From assembly GCA_903934295.1 (NCBI GenBank), contig CAIZNI010000024.1, positions 1 to 60,868 of the forward strand: DNA of 60,868 bases. The letters are read 5' to 3'. The position numbers and the translations under genes are program-made. The DNA comes from an uncultured beta proteobacterium (lineage in GTDB: Bacteria; Pseudomonadota; Gammaproteobacteria; Burkholderiales; Burkholderiaceae_E). Shown piece after piece: positions 26,345 through 35,072 of this stretch. Below the pieces are notes generated by a model. It did not search any database. It saw only the letters and a list, made by a program, of their open reading frames with translations, and had not been told where the DNA came from. Each line of letters opens with the position of its first letter. Position 1 is the first letter of the stretch.

Positions 26345-27694
26345 ATGACCACAGCGGCGCTGGCGGTGCTGCTGGCGGTCTGGACGGCAGCGGTCTGGTT
26401 CCTGAACCGGCCGGGTCACCTGACGATCGATTCGCTGGTCCAGATCGCCGAGGGCCGCAGCGGCGTCTTCGAGTCCTACAACCCGCTGTTCATCAGCGTC
26501 GTCTTTGGCCGGCTGACCGCGCTCACCGGTGACACCGGGCCGCTGGTCTTCATCGCGGCCGCCGCCTTCGCCCTGGCGGCCTGGCTGCTGTTGTCGCGCA
26601 TTGCCCGTCCCCGCGTGCCCGGTCTGCTGGGTTGTGCGGTGCTGCTCTTTCTGCCCATCCTGCTCATCTATCCGGGCATCGTCTGGAAGGATGTCTGGTT
26701 CGCCCACTCGGCGCTGCTGGGGTTCGCGCTGGTCGCGGTTCGCGCCGACCGGCGCGGCGGGCCGATCGGCTGGGGCATCGAAGCCCTTTGCCTGGCGCTG
26801 CTCGCGTTCGCGATGCTCAGCCGCCAGACCGGCGTGCTGGTGTCGCTCGTCGGGGTGGTCCTGCTGGCGATCGCCGCCCGGCCGGCCGGCTCGCCATGGC
26901 GCCTGAGCCGCCTGGCGCTGGGCATCGTCGCGCGCCTGCTGGTGCTGTTCGCGCTGGCGCAGGCGCTGACGCTGGCGGCGCAGTCCGGCGCCCGCCAGAT
27001 CACCGGCGCGCCCTTCGGCACCGGCGTGCGGCAGGTCGCCATCTTCGACATCGCCGGCATGCTGCAACGGCTGCCGCAGGCGCGGCTCGAACGCCTGTCC
27101 GCGCTCGGGGTCGACACCGCCACCTTCGAGCAGTCGGGCCGCCGGCTGTTCAGCGCCGAACGGGTCGACACGCTCGACATGCCCCCGATCCGCGGCCTGT
27201 GGGATGTGCCGCTGACGCAGGTGCTCGGCCAATGGCTCGATCTCGCGGTGGCCCATCCGGCGACCTATCTGGCGCATCGGGCCGAGGTCTACGCCTGGCT
27301 GCTCGGACTGCGCGACCAGGCGCGCTGCCTGCCGGTGCATGTCGGGCGCGATGACGGTCCGTTGCTGACGCGCGCCGGGGTCGATCCGGCCCAGCCGCCG
27401 CAGGCGGGCGAGCTCTATCGTTACGCCACCCGGTTCGTCGGCTCGCCGTATTTTTCACCGCTCGCCTGGGCGCTGGTGTCGGTGGTGGTGCTGATCCGGC
27501 TCGGGCGTCAGGGCAGGCTGCTCGAGCCGGTCGCCGGCCTGCAATGGGCCGGGCTGCTCTATCTGGCCTCGTACGCGCCGATCGGGTTGTCCTGCGATTT
27601 TCGCTACACTTATTTCAGCGTGGCGGCGGCCAGCCTGGGCCTGATGCACTGGATGCTCCAGCCGGGCCGCCGCACGCCTATCACCGGTTCGTGA
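26345..27694 (+). CDS. Polytopic membrane protein, probable GT-C type glycosyltransferase
   Basis: 449 residues with about ten hydrophobic segments. A loop after TM1 carries LNRPGHLTIDSLVQIAEGRSG, with acidic residues placed like the catalytic loop of GT-C enzymes, and YPGIVWKDVWFAHSAL follows later. A large periplasmic loop (about residues 215-370) precedes the last helices. No precise family is recognised. As the last gene of the operon it could transfer the flipped lipid-linked sugar to the polysaccharide. The start may be ATG 26345 or a TTG at 26324 overlapping the previous stop. Its 3' end once overlapped the convergent glycosyltransferase gene now split off by the island. Confidence 0.65.
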   Translation: MTTAALAVLLAVWTAAVWFLNRPGHLTIDSLVQIAEGRSGVFESYNPLFISVVFGRLTALTGDTGPLVFIAAAAFALAAWLLLSRIARPRVPGLLGCAVLLFLPILLIYPGIVWKDVWFAHSALLGFALVAVRADRRGGPIGWGIEALCLALLAFAMLSRQTGVLVSLVGVVLLAIAARPAGSPWRLSRLALGIVARLLVLFALAQALTLAAQSGARQITGAPFGTGVRQVAIFDIAGMLQRLPQARLERLSALGVDTATFEQSGRRLFSAERVDTLDMPPIRGLWDVPLTQVLGQWLDLAVAHPATYLAHRAEVYAWLLGLRDQARCLPVHVGRDDGPLLTRAGVDPAQPPQAGELYRYATRFVGSPYFSPLAWALVSVVVLIRLGRQGRLLEPVAGLQWAGLLYLASYAPIGLSCDFRYTYFSVAAASLGLMHWMLQPGRRTPITGS

Positions 27695-27696
27695 GG

Positions 27697-27737
27697 GCCC
27701 CCGACCGCTTGGCCAGCGCATCGGCCAACGCGCGCGC
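27697..27737. repeat. 41-bp direct repeat, left copy
   Basis: Identical to 29398-29438 except one base (27728 A versus 29429 G), spaced 1701 bases. On the minus strand it encodes ALADALAKRSGA, the C-terminal end of the glycosyltransferase gene at 29364-30293. This left copy is therefore a stranded fragment of that gene's original 3' end. Reading on, it would stop at 27681-27683, inside the end of the upstream membrane protein gene. Confidence 0.9.
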
Positions 27738-27960
27738 TCTGGCTGACGCTCGCAGGGTTGCTAAACGGATATAAAAGGTGCCGGGGCTCAGCAGCGACCT
27801 TCTTTTGAGCGAGAAATTGCCCGATACCCAGTAACTGGACGGGGTTGCTGGCCCGCATTGTCAAACCTCGAAAAGAGGGCGCCAAGTTGTCGAGGGCGGG
27901 CTTGCCTAGGGAGCCCGGCTAACGAATTTTTCTAATCAGGACGACTGATGGGAGAGAGGC

Positions 27961-29208
27961 ATGTTCGGATTTTTGAAATCCATGAGCCGTTGGGGAAGCC
28001 AATCGACCCACGAGCTCAGCATTGAGCCGGAGCCACATCGGCAGGCACATTGGGGCATAGCCCGTCTGAAAGTGGGATTAGGATCGTCGCTGACGCTGTC
28101 GCGTGCCCCTAGATTAGTCGTTGAGGGGGCTAATGGCAGTGCGAGATCAGAACTCGCTCTGATGAGCGGTGATCACGATGTGCTGGTAGGGATACACACC
28201 CACCTTCTGGGGAATGGTCCGCAATCCCTCGAACTGACTGCCATGGACGGCAAGAAAATCATTGGGCGCGGGAATGTAACCCTGAACGTAACTAATTCCG
28301 GCAAATTGGCTGACACGGTGGCAATAAGTCTGCGCCAGCACGGTGTGCCGTTTGCATTTATCGGGCCTTGTGATTCTTCTTATTATCCAGCTAATGATCC
28401 CAAGGCCACCCCATGGTTCGACAGGCCGGATGCCATCGATGAAGTCAACCGGCGCTTGCGGGAAGGAAAGATATCGGGTGAGGAGGCTAAAACGCTACAT
28501 CAGTTCGTCGATAAAGGTTATGTAATACTAGAGGAACTGATCGACGACGAAACTGTCGACGAAGTCAACCGCGAAATCGACGATGCAGTAGCGCAGGGCT
28601 GGCAGGGGTACCAGTACGGCTCCAGCCAGCGATTAGAGCTACTGCACCTGCACTACCCTGCAATTCGCCGGCTATGGCTCGACCCTCGTCACCTGCGGGT
28701 GCTTGAACTCATATTCGGCGTACCAGCCCGCCCTTGTCAAACCTTGACCTACGTATTCGGCAGCCAGCAAGACGCGCACCAGGATGCCGTGTACCTGACG
28801 CCGTTCCCTGCTGGTTACATGTGCGGCACGTGGATTGCGCTACAAGATGTCGTACCCAATAGCGGTGAACTCATTGTTTACCCGGGAAGTCACCGGGAGC
28901 CGCGAGCTTACTTGAGCAACGCCGACTGCTCAAAGGTACGCGATGGGAACTGGGCAGAGTTCTGGGAGAAGGTGCTGCCGATCTGGGCTGCGATCAGCCG
29001 CCGATATGAACCTGTGGTGTATAGGCCCAAGAAGGGCACCGTACTAATCTGGCATGAGAATCTCTTGCACGCTGGCTCGGCGCGAATCGACCAGAGTCTT
29101 GCGAGGCGGTCAATCGTTGTTCACAGCTTCGCACAGGGAACGATTGCTTACTATGACTCAAGCGGCATGGTGGGAATTGCACACGATCCGAGCGAAGAGG
29201 TGCATTAG
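27961..29208 (+). CDS. Phytanoyl-CoA dioxygenase (PhyH) family protein with extra N-terminal domain
   Basis: Fe(II)/2-oxoglutarate-dependent oxygenase of 415 residues, probably hydroxylating a small molecule or glycan-linked substrate. The PhyH part (about 170-400) has iron ligands HQD (H273, D275) and distal H370 (LLHAGS), with Arg382/383 placed to bind 2-oxoglutarate. Residues 1-125 form a separate beta-rich region (LVVEGANGSARSELALMSGD and a LGNGPQSLEL stretch) that I do not recognise. GGAG at 27951-27954 is six bases before the ATG. Codon use is unlike its neighbours, in line with its place in an inserted island. The role in polysaccharide or lipid modification is inferred from location only. 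Confidence 0.85.
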   Translation: MFGFLKSMSRWGSQSTHELSIEPEPHRQAHWGIARLKVGLGSSLTLSRAPRLVVEGANGSARSELALMSGDHDVLVGIHTHLLGNGPQSLELTAMDGKKIIGRGNVTLNVTNSGKLADTVAISLRQHGVPFAFIGPCDSSYYPANDPKATPWFDRPDAIDEVNRRLREGKISGEEAKTLHQFVDKGYVILEELIDDETVDEVNREIDDAVAQGWQGYQYGSSQRLELLHLHYPAIRRLWLDPRHLRVLELIFGVPARPCQTLTYVFGSQQDAHQDAVYLTPFPAGYMCGTWIALQDVVPNSGELIVYPGSHREPRAYLSNADCSKVRDGNWAEFWEKVLPIWAAISRRYEPVVYRPKKGTVLIWHENLLHAGSARIDQSLARRSIVVHSFAQGTIAYYDSSGMVGIAHDPSEEVH

Positions 29209-29297
29209 CCCGGCTCGGAAGGATGGTTTTCAGGAAAGTCTCGGACTCGATGTCGCGCCTCAAGGGCCACCCGCTCTTGTGTTCGAAAGTGCCACTG

Positions 29298-29317
29298 CGC
29301 CTCGAGTGATCGAGGCG
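29298..29317. other. Perfect 8-bp hairpin in the island's 3' noncoding part
   Basis: CGCCTCGA pairs with TCGAGGCG around loop GTGA. No T-tract follows on either side, so it is not a classical terminator. It may still end or protect the dioxygenase transcript. Confidence 0.4.
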
Positions 29318-29344
29318 GGCGCGGAAGAGGTCGCTGGTGGTCAT
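29300..29344 (-). pseudogene. Possible N-terminal scrap of an IS5-family transposase
   Basis: From ATG 29344 on the minus strand the frame reads MTTSDLFRARLD, which resembles the first residues of IS5-family transposases (FxARLDxMID type). The similarity ends after about 12 residues, so this is a scrap at best and could be chance. Its position at the right end of the inserted island makes it worth noting. Confidence 0.3.
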
Positions 29345-29363
29345 CAAGAAACTCCGACCCGAC

Positions 29364-30293
29364 TCAATCGCTGACAGTGTTCGGCGTGCTTGACAGTGCC
29401 CCCGACCGCTTGGCCAGCGCATCGGCCAGCGCGCGCGCGAACATCCGCAGCCGCCGCCCCCGGGGGGCGACCAGCAGCGCATTGAACCCGATGTACTTGG
29501 CCAGCCAGATCGCGTAGCCAAGCCGCCAGCCCGCCGGCAGCGCGCCACCGCGCATCAGCAGCAGCGTGTTGCGCGCCAGGTAGTAGTTGCGCACTGGCGA
29601 ATGCACATGCACCCGCCGTCCACCCAGGAACCACGGCCGCAGCACCCGGTCGCCCAGGCGGTGCGCCAGTGCCGCATCACCGACCGCCAGCAGCGACCAG
29701 CCGGCGCGGCGGGCCCGCACGCCCCACTCGAGATCGACATGGTCGATGAACAGGTCCTCGCGCATCGGGCCGATCGCGCGCCAGGCGTCGACCTCGATCA
29801 GGCAGCCCGAGGCAACCAGGAAGGCGGCCGACAGCGTCTGCCCCGGCGCCAGCGCGGCGCGGCGCGGACCGAGCCAGGTGTCGCGAAAGACCAGGGTCGA
29901 GGCAGGCTCGCGGGTGTCGAAGACCCGCGGGCCGACGGCGGCGGTGCGCGCGGGGGCCGTGCGGGCTGCCGCCTGCAGCCGTTGGACCATGTCGGGGGCG
30001 GGCGCGCTGTCGTCATCGGACAGCAGCACCTGGCGCGCGCCGAGTTCGATCGCCCGTGCCACGCCGGCGTTCTGCGCGTGCGCGATGCCGCTGTTGTGGC
30101 CGATGCAAAGCAGCTCCGCGCCGGCGGCGGCGGCGGCTGCGGCGATCACCGCGCGCGCCGGCGCCCGGTCGGCGTTGTCGACCACGATCAGGTGCGCAAC
30201 CTGGGGCGCGAGCCGTGCGAGCAGGGTGGCCAGCGCCGGCGGGTCGGGATCGTAGGCGACGATGACCGCGTGCACTTCAGCGGGCAGGGACAT
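29364..30293 (-). CDS. Rhamnosyltransferase-like family 2 glycosyltransferase with altered C-terminus
   Basis: 309-residue GT2: AVIVAYDPDPPAL, IVVDNADR, IGHNSGIAHAQNAGV, LLSDDDSAP (DxD) and EDLFIDHVDLEWGVRA match WbbL/RfbF-type rhamnosyltransferases. The basic C-terminus runs FARALADALAKRSGAL, then SSTPNTVSD. The last nine residues are encoded by island DNA beyond the right 41-bp repeat, and the original ending (TNR then stop) is still readable at the left repeat. The island thus replaced the native tail without destroying the gene. Last gene of a four-gene minus-strand glycosyltransferase operon. Confidence 0.9.
   Translation of the reverse strand: MSLPAEVHAVIVAYDPDPPALATLLARLAPQVAHLIVVDNADRAPARAVIAAAAAAAGAELLCIGHNSGIAHAQNAGVARAIELGARQVLLSDDDSAPAPDMVQRLQAAARTAPARTAAVGPRVFDTREPASTLVFRDTWLGPRRAALAPGQTLSAAFLVASGCLIEVDAWRAIGPMREDLFIDHVDLEWGVRARRAGWSLLAVGDAALAHRLGDRVLRPWFLGGRRVHVHSPVRNYYLARNTLLLMRGGALPAGWRLGYAIWLAKYIGFNALLVAPRGRRLRMFARALADALAKRSGALSSTPNTVSD
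29398..29438. repeat. 41-bp direct repeat, right copy
   Basis: Right partner of 27697-27737, here still part of the glycosyltransferase reading frame on the minus strand. One mismatch between copies. Confidence 0.9.
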
Positions 30294-30300
30294 CGCGGCC

Positions 30301-32637
30301 TCAGCGTCCGCCGAGCAATCGCCACACCATCCGCCGCACCAGCCGCGGCAGGCGCGGGCTGTTGGCGGCCTTGTCGCGGGTGTAGCGCAGAAACGCGCGT
30401 GCGGCCTGCCGGTAGGTGACTTGCGGATCGATGCTGATCGGTCCGAGCGCGATGCGCCCGGAGGCGGGCGCGCCGGTGGAAAGCGGGCCCGTCTGCGAGA
30501 GGGCGCTCCCTTCCCGAGCGAAGGCGGGTTCCGTCGGCGGACGTTGCGGGTCGCTCTGGGATATCCCCGCGTCGGCCGGTTGTCGCTCGGCCTGGCGCAG
30601 CCAGCGCACCCGCGCCGGCGGCAGCAGCGCCCGGTAATCGGCGACCATCTGCTCGCGGGTTCTCGTCGGCTCGGCCCGGACCCGGTCGGCCATCCGCGCC
30701 AGCGCGCCCCGGTCGTGGTCCAGTTCGCGAATGCGCGCCAGGATCGCCGCGCTGTCCATCCCGACCAGAAAGCCGTTGTCGCCGTCGCGGATCCGGTCGG
30801 CCAGGCTGCCGATCCGGCAGGCCAGCACCGGCACCCCGCTGTGCCACATCTCCGAGAGGGTGTAGCTAAAGGTTTCGGGCACCACCGAGAGCACCAGCCC
30901 CAGGTGCGGGCGCGCCTGTGCGATCAGGCTTGGCAGGGTGTCGCGGGTGAAGCTCGGGATCGCGGTGACGCCCGGCAGCCGCCCCAGGCGGGCCGCTTCG
31001 TCGCCGCAGCCCAGCAGCGTCAGGTGGGCGAACTCGCCCAGCGCCGGCAGGATCGCCTCGAGCAGCTCGCCGCCTTTTTCCATCGACAGGCGACCGATCT
31101 GGATCAGCCGCAGCGGGCCGTCGGCGGGCGGCTCGAAGTGCTGCGCGGGCGCCAGCGCCACGCCGTGCGGCACGACGCGGATGTCGGCGGCGGCCAGCGC
31201 CGGCATCAGGGCCTGCCAGCGCGCGGCGACCGAGGGCGACGGCGCGGCGATCGCGACCCGGTTGTCGAGGACCGCTTCGCAGAAGGCGGCGCGCAGTGCC
31301 AGCCAGTCGTCGGCCTCGACGCCCTGGAAGAAGCGGTGCCCCGGATTGCGCGTCAGGCAATCCTCGAGCCGGGCGCGATCGCAGTGCCGGCATTCGCCGC
31401 CGTGCGAGGCGAAGATCGCGACACAGAACGGGTAGTGGTCGTGTGCCACCAGCACGGTCGGCAGGCCGGTGCGCAGCACATCGAGGCTGTGGCCGATCAG
31501 CGAGGACACGATCACGCTGGTCACGCCGAAATCAGCGGCGATCTCGCGCAGCACGGCGCGGTATTGCAGATGCGCGATCGCGCTGGCGTGGATCGGCAGC
31601 CCCAGTTCCCAGATCCGCAACGGCTTCACCGGGTCGCCCGACGCGTACAGCGCCAGGCGTTGTCCATAGGCGCCGATCACCCCGATCGAGCGCAGCACCA
31701 GGTTGACCGACGCCGCGTCGGCGCCAGGGGAGCGGACGGCCTCGTCGGCGGCGCAGAAGTCATCCACCCAGGTCGACAGTCCGCCGCCCCAGCTGTGCGC
31801 GACGTGCAGGCGCACTGGAGCGTAGGTGGCGGGCGCTGCACCGGGGGTTGCGCCGGATGCAGCACCGCGCGGTCGCACCGGCAGATGGCTGAGCGCCTGG
31901 GCCACCTGCCAGCGCACCCCGGTGAGCGGGTGCGCCTTCACCCAGACGGGCCGGGCGGCCAGCAGGCTGCTGTCCGGGTCCGCTGGCGCCCCTGTCAGGC
32001 CCGTTTGCGCCTCGCCGTCCGCCAGCACCCGCGCGCAGGCCGTGTGCAGCCAACCGGCGCGCGGCAGTGCGGCTGCCCACCGCGACCCGGTGTCCTGATC
32101 GACCAGCCACTCGAGCGCCTCGGCGCGCAGGACGGTGCACCCGCGCATCGGTGCAGGCAACTCGATCGGCGCGGCCGGGCCATGGGCGCGCAGCCACGCA
32201 TCCAGCGCGTCGGCGTCAATCGGGCGCGCGCGTCCGGGCTCGGTGGGCGCATACAGCGGATCGGCCGCACACAGCGGCGAGACGCTGCCGATCCGCGGCT
32301 CGGCGTGCAGGGCCGCCTGCAGCGTCTGCAGCCCGCCGACGGGCAGCCGGATGCCGGCGCTCAGGCAGGCCAGATCGCCGCGTCCGGCGGGCAGCCGCGC
32401 CAGTGCGTCGGGCAGCGCGGCGGCCGGCGCGTGCCAGCGCAGGCGCGGCGAGTCCGCCAGCGTCCGCCAGGACGACGAGGACGACGAGGACGACGGTCGC
32501 GCGGCGAAGACCTCGATCATCTGCTGCAGACCGGTGTCGTCGATCAGCGACTGCAGCGTCGCCGCCAGCGCCCGGTCCGGCGCGCCCTCGCCCAGCACCA
32601 CCAGCCGGCAGGGCGGCAGAGTGAGCGGCAGCGTCAT
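30301..32637 (-). CDS. Large family 4 glycosyltransferase
   Basis: 778-residue cytoplasmic protein. Residues 1-280 form a poorly recognisable N-terminal region with an eight-serine run encoded by a GACGACGAG repeat at 32471-32494. The rest is a GT-B glycosyltransferase: HVAHSWGGGLSTWVDDF, VLVAHDHYPFCVAIF, then LRLIQIGRLSMEKGG and the donor-site VVPETFSYTLSEMWHSGVPVLA. A CxxxxCRHC-like cysteine cluster (GECRHCDRARLEDC) sits in the middle. A C-terminal tail of about 90 residues is basic. The ATG at 32637 is used; the frame upstream is the neighbouring gene out of phase. Sugar unknown. Confidence 0.85.
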   Translation of the reverse strand: MTLPLTLPPCRLVVLGEGAPDRALAATLQSLIDDTGLQQMIEVFAARPSSSSSSSSWRTLADSPRLRWHAPAAALPDALARLPAGRGDLACLSAGIRLPVGGLQTLQAALHAEPRIGSVSPLCAADPLYAPTEPGRARPIDADALDAWLRAHGPAAPIELPAPMRGCTVLRAEALEWLVDQDTGSRWAAALPRAGWLHTACARVLADGEAQTGLTGAPADPDSSLLAARPVWVKAHPLTGVRWQVAQALSHLPVRPRGAASGATPGAAPATYAPVRLHVAHSWGGGLSTWVDDFCAADEAVRSPGADAASVNLVLRSIGVIGAYGQRLALYASGDPVKPLRIWELGLPIHASAIAHLQYRAVLREIAADFGVTSVIVSSLIGHSLDVLRTGLPTVLVAHDHYPFCVAIFASHGGECRHCDRARLEDCLTRNPGHRFFQGVEADDWLALRAAFCEAVLDNRVAIAAPSPSVAARWQALMPALAAADIRVVPHGVALAPAQHFEPPADGPLRLIQIGRLSMEKGGELLEAILPALGEFAHLTLLGCGDEAARLGRLPGVTAIPSFTRDTLPSLIAQARPHLGLVLSVVPETFSYTLSEMWHSGVPVLACRIGSLADRIRDGDNGFLVGMDSAAILARIRELDHDRGALARMADRVRAEPTRTREQMVADYRALLPPARVRWLRQAERQPADAGISQSDPQRPPTEPAFAREGSALSQTGPLSTGAPASGRIALGPISIDPQVTYRQAARAFLRYTRDKAANSPRLPRLVRRMVWRLLGGR

Positions 32638-32687
32638 CGGGTGACCTCGGCCGGATGGGAGCGGTTGCGCAGCGGTGCCATCGCCGC

Positions 32688-33854
32688 TCAGCGCAGCACG
32701 CCGGCCACCCGCGAGATCAGCCGTGCGAGGCGCCAGCTGCGCGATCGGTGGATCAGGGCCAGCTCGTTCTCGGCCGCTGCCATCCGGTTGTTCATCGCGG
32801 CCGCCGGCACGCGGCCGGCGTCGGCCTCGGCCTGCGCATTGGCGGCGAACCAGTGAAAGTACGACCGGTTCACATCGGCGGTGGCGAAGGGCTCGGGGAA
32901 GGCGCGCTGCAGGTCCTCGCGTTCGCGATACAGGATCCGGTGCATCTTGGTGATCGGCTCCTGGTTGTCGAAGCGGGTGTACACGCAGGGCAGCCGGCCC
33001 AGTTCGGTCTGGCCCTGGCGCTCGCATTCGGCGATGTACCACTCGCGCAGCCGGAAGAGCTCGGGGCTGGCGCCGCCGTAGACCCCCAGCATTGCCTCCT
33101 GGGCGCCGCTGTCGAATCCGGAGAAGTGATAGAAGCCCAGCGGCCGGCCGTTGATGGTCAGCGCATCGGGCGCGTGACCGGCGGCGCGCCGGTTCGACAG
33201 GTTCCAGGTCGCCACGTTGTACTGCGGATCGCGCAGCACCTTCACCCCGTCGAACATCGCCGGGATGTGGTCGGCCCAGCGCTGGTCGGTGAACAGCCCC
33301 GCCGGGATGTCGTCGCGGCAGAAGGTCAGCAGCCGCTCGGCCCACCACTGCAGGCAGCGCAGTCCTTCATCGCGGCAGCGCACGCCGATGAAGCCCAGGT
33401 TGTAGATGCCGTGCTTCAGGGCGGAGATCTCGTTGTCGAGCACGCCGCGCAGCGTGGTCTCGGGATCGGTCAGGTGCGGTGTCAGCAGCACCGAATGGGT
33501 GTCGAGTTCGCGCCCCAGGTCCTGCAGCCCGCCGAAGACCACGATGTCGGGGTCGAAGTAGAACAGCTTGTCCGGCTGGTGGCGCCGGACGATCTCCAGC
33601 GCCCCCGCGCCCTTGACCGCGGTGCACATCTCGACCAGCGCGTGCTTGAACGCCCACTGTTTCGCATTCGGGATGCCCATGTCCTCGAGCCCCAGCACGG
33701 TGTCGAAGGGCTCGGCCGACAGGTTGAAGCCGGGGGGCGGGTCGTCCGACAGCAGCAGGTGAAAGCGCGCCTGCGGATCGTGCCGCCGCACCGAGTGCGC
33801 GAGCACGCGGGCCTTGGGCAGGTAGTTCGAGGTGATGCTGGTGTAGTAATCCAT
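32688..33854 (-). CDS. GT8-like nucleotide-sugar transferase
   Basis: 388-residue GT-A enzyme. YYTSITSNYLPKARVLAHSV at the N-terminus and LFYFDPDIVVFGGL with a DxD metal site (about residue 100) point to the GT8-like group of retaining transferases. HGIYNLGFIGVR and YNVATWNLSNR follow, and GFYHFSGFD resembles the late GT8 histidine motif. It ends with RSRSWRLARLISRV, a short basic helix also found at the end of the coiled coils in two other proteins of this locus. Twelve bases separate it from the upstream gene. Confidence 0.8.
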   Translation of the reverse strand: MDYYTSITSNYLPKARVLAHSVRRHDPQARFHLLLSDDPPPGFNLSAEPFDTVLGLEDMGIPNAKQWAFKHALVEMCTAVKGAGALEIVRRHQPDKLFYFDPDIVVFGGLQDLGRELDTHSVLLTPHLTDPETTLRGVLDNEISALKHGIYNLGFIGVRCRDEGLRCLQWWAERLLTFCRDDIPAGLFTDQRWADHIPAMFDGVKVLRDPQYNVATWNLSNRRAAGHAPDALTINGRPLGFYHFSGFDSGAQEAMLGVYGGASPELFRLREWYIAECERQGQTELGRLPCVYTRFDNQEPITKMHRILYREREDLQRAFPEPFATADVNRSYFHWFAANAQAEADAGRVPAAAMNNRMAAAENELALIHRSRSWRLARLISRVAGVLR

Positions 33855-33866
33855 CGATGGGGTCCG

Positions 33867-35072
33867 TCAGTGGGCGCGCGGGCGCGCCAGCCGCTTGAGC
33901 GCGCCGAGCATGCGCCAGGGCAGTGAGCCTTCGATGCGATCCAGGCGGGCGCGCAGGATCGCGAGTGTGGCTGCCTGCGCCGCGTTTTCGCTGGTCAGTT
34001 CGGTGAGGGTGGTGGCCTGGGCTTCGATGCGGGCATCGCGCGCGCCGATCTGGTCGCGCTGCGCGGCGAGTTGCGCGGTCTGCTCGATGAGCTGCGCCGC
34101 GCGGGCCTGCAGTTGCTGGTCCCGGCTTGCGATCTCGGCCACGCGGGCCTGCGCCTCCAGGACCAGGCGATCGACATGGCCGCTGGCCAGCCCGAGTGCC
34201 TGCTGCAGCGCCTCGACCTGCGCCTGCCGCTGGCGCACGAAGGCCTCGACCCGGGCGATCTCGCGGTCGCGCCAGGCGCGGCGCAGCTCGCGCCGGTTGC
34301 GCTGCAGCGAGGCGAGCAGGGTGCGCGGCACGCCCAGCCCGAGCAGCACCGTGCGGTGCACCCGGCCGATCTCGAGCATGCCCGGCAGCGGGTCCCCCAG
34401 GATCGCGTTGCGGCCGTGCAGCCGGTAGTCCAGCAGCCGTTCGCCGCGCAGGTGCCGGAAACCGGCCGGCGCATGCAGCGCGGCGCGCAGCGCCCAGTCC
34501 CAGTCGATCACCCGGCGCAGCGGGCGAAACGGGCCGATCTCGTCGACCAGCGAGCGCTCGAAGAAGAAGTTCGAGGTCGACACCGTGAAATTGCCGTGCA
34601 TCAGCCCTTCGATCGGGCCGTGTGCATCGACCTGCGCCAAAAAGCCGTCCAGGGTTCTGTGCCACCAGTGCGTGGGATCGGTGATCTCGTCGCCGGCGTC
34701 ATCGATCAGGCGCGTGTCGGTGACCACGAAGCGTGCCCCGTCCTGTGCCGCGTCGAGCAGCCGCTGCAGCCGGGTCGGCGCGAAGCAGTCATCGGAATTC
34801 AGGATGGCGATCCAGCGCGCGCGCGCCAGGCCGATGCCGCGGTTGATCGCGCCGTGCGAACCGGCGTTGGCCTGTTCGACGACGCGGATGCGGGGATCGG
34901 TCTGCGCGGCTGCGTGCGCCAGCGCGGCGGTGCCGTCGGTCGACCCGTCGTCGACGACCACCACCTCGAAATCGTCGACGGTCTGCGCCTGCAGGCTGGC
35001 CAGCGCCTGGGCAATGAAGCGCTCGTGGTTGTAGGCGGGGATGACGATGGAGACACGGGGCACAGGCCGCAT
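33867..35072 (-). CDS. Family 2 glycosyltransferase with C-terminal coiled coil
   Basis: 401 residues. The GT2 domain (about 1-230) has VSIVIPAYNHERF, VVVDDGSTDGT, NAGSHGAINRGIGLA and AILNSDD (DxD). From about 285 to 385 a long coiled coil rich in Gln, Ala and Arg follows, ending in GSLPWRMLGALKRL. Such tails are seen in polysaccharide glycosyltransferases that form complexes. It is the first gene of the minus-strand operon; only 44 bases separate it from the divergent MBOAT gene. Confidence 0.9.
   Translation of the reverse strand: MRPVPRVSIVIPAYNHERFIAQALASLQAQTVDDFEVVVVDDGSTDGTAALAHAAAQTDPRIRVVEQANAGSHGAINRGIGLARARWIAILNSDDCFAPTRLQRLLDAAQDGARFVVTDTRLIDDAGDEITDPTHWWHRTLDGFLAQVDAHGPIEGLMHGNFTVSTSNFFFERSLVDEIGPFRPLRRVIDWDWALRAALHAPAGFRHLRGERLLDYRLHGRNAILGDPLPGMLEIGRVHRTVLLGLGVPRTLLASLQRNRRELRRAWRDREIARVEAFVRQRQAQVEALQQALGLASGHVDRLVLEAQARVAEIASRDQQLQARAAQLIEQTAQLAAQRDQIGARDARIEAQATTLTELTSENAAQAATLAILRARLDRIEGSLPWRMLGALKRLARPRAH

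Larger units (their letters stand above)
27738..29397. mobile_element. Inserted lower-GC island between repeat copies
   Basis: About 1.66 kb with visibly lower GC and different codon use from everything around it (frequent TTA, ATA and A/T-ending codons). It is bracketed by a 41-bp direct repeat. It contains one phytanoyl-CoA dioxygenase gene, about 220 bases of AT-richer leader, and 3' noncoding sequence with a short transposase-like fragment. No intact recombinase is present and terminal inverted repeats are not evident. It may have arrived by transposition, gene-cassette-like integration or illegitimate recombination; the mechanism is not shown. Confidence 0.7.
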
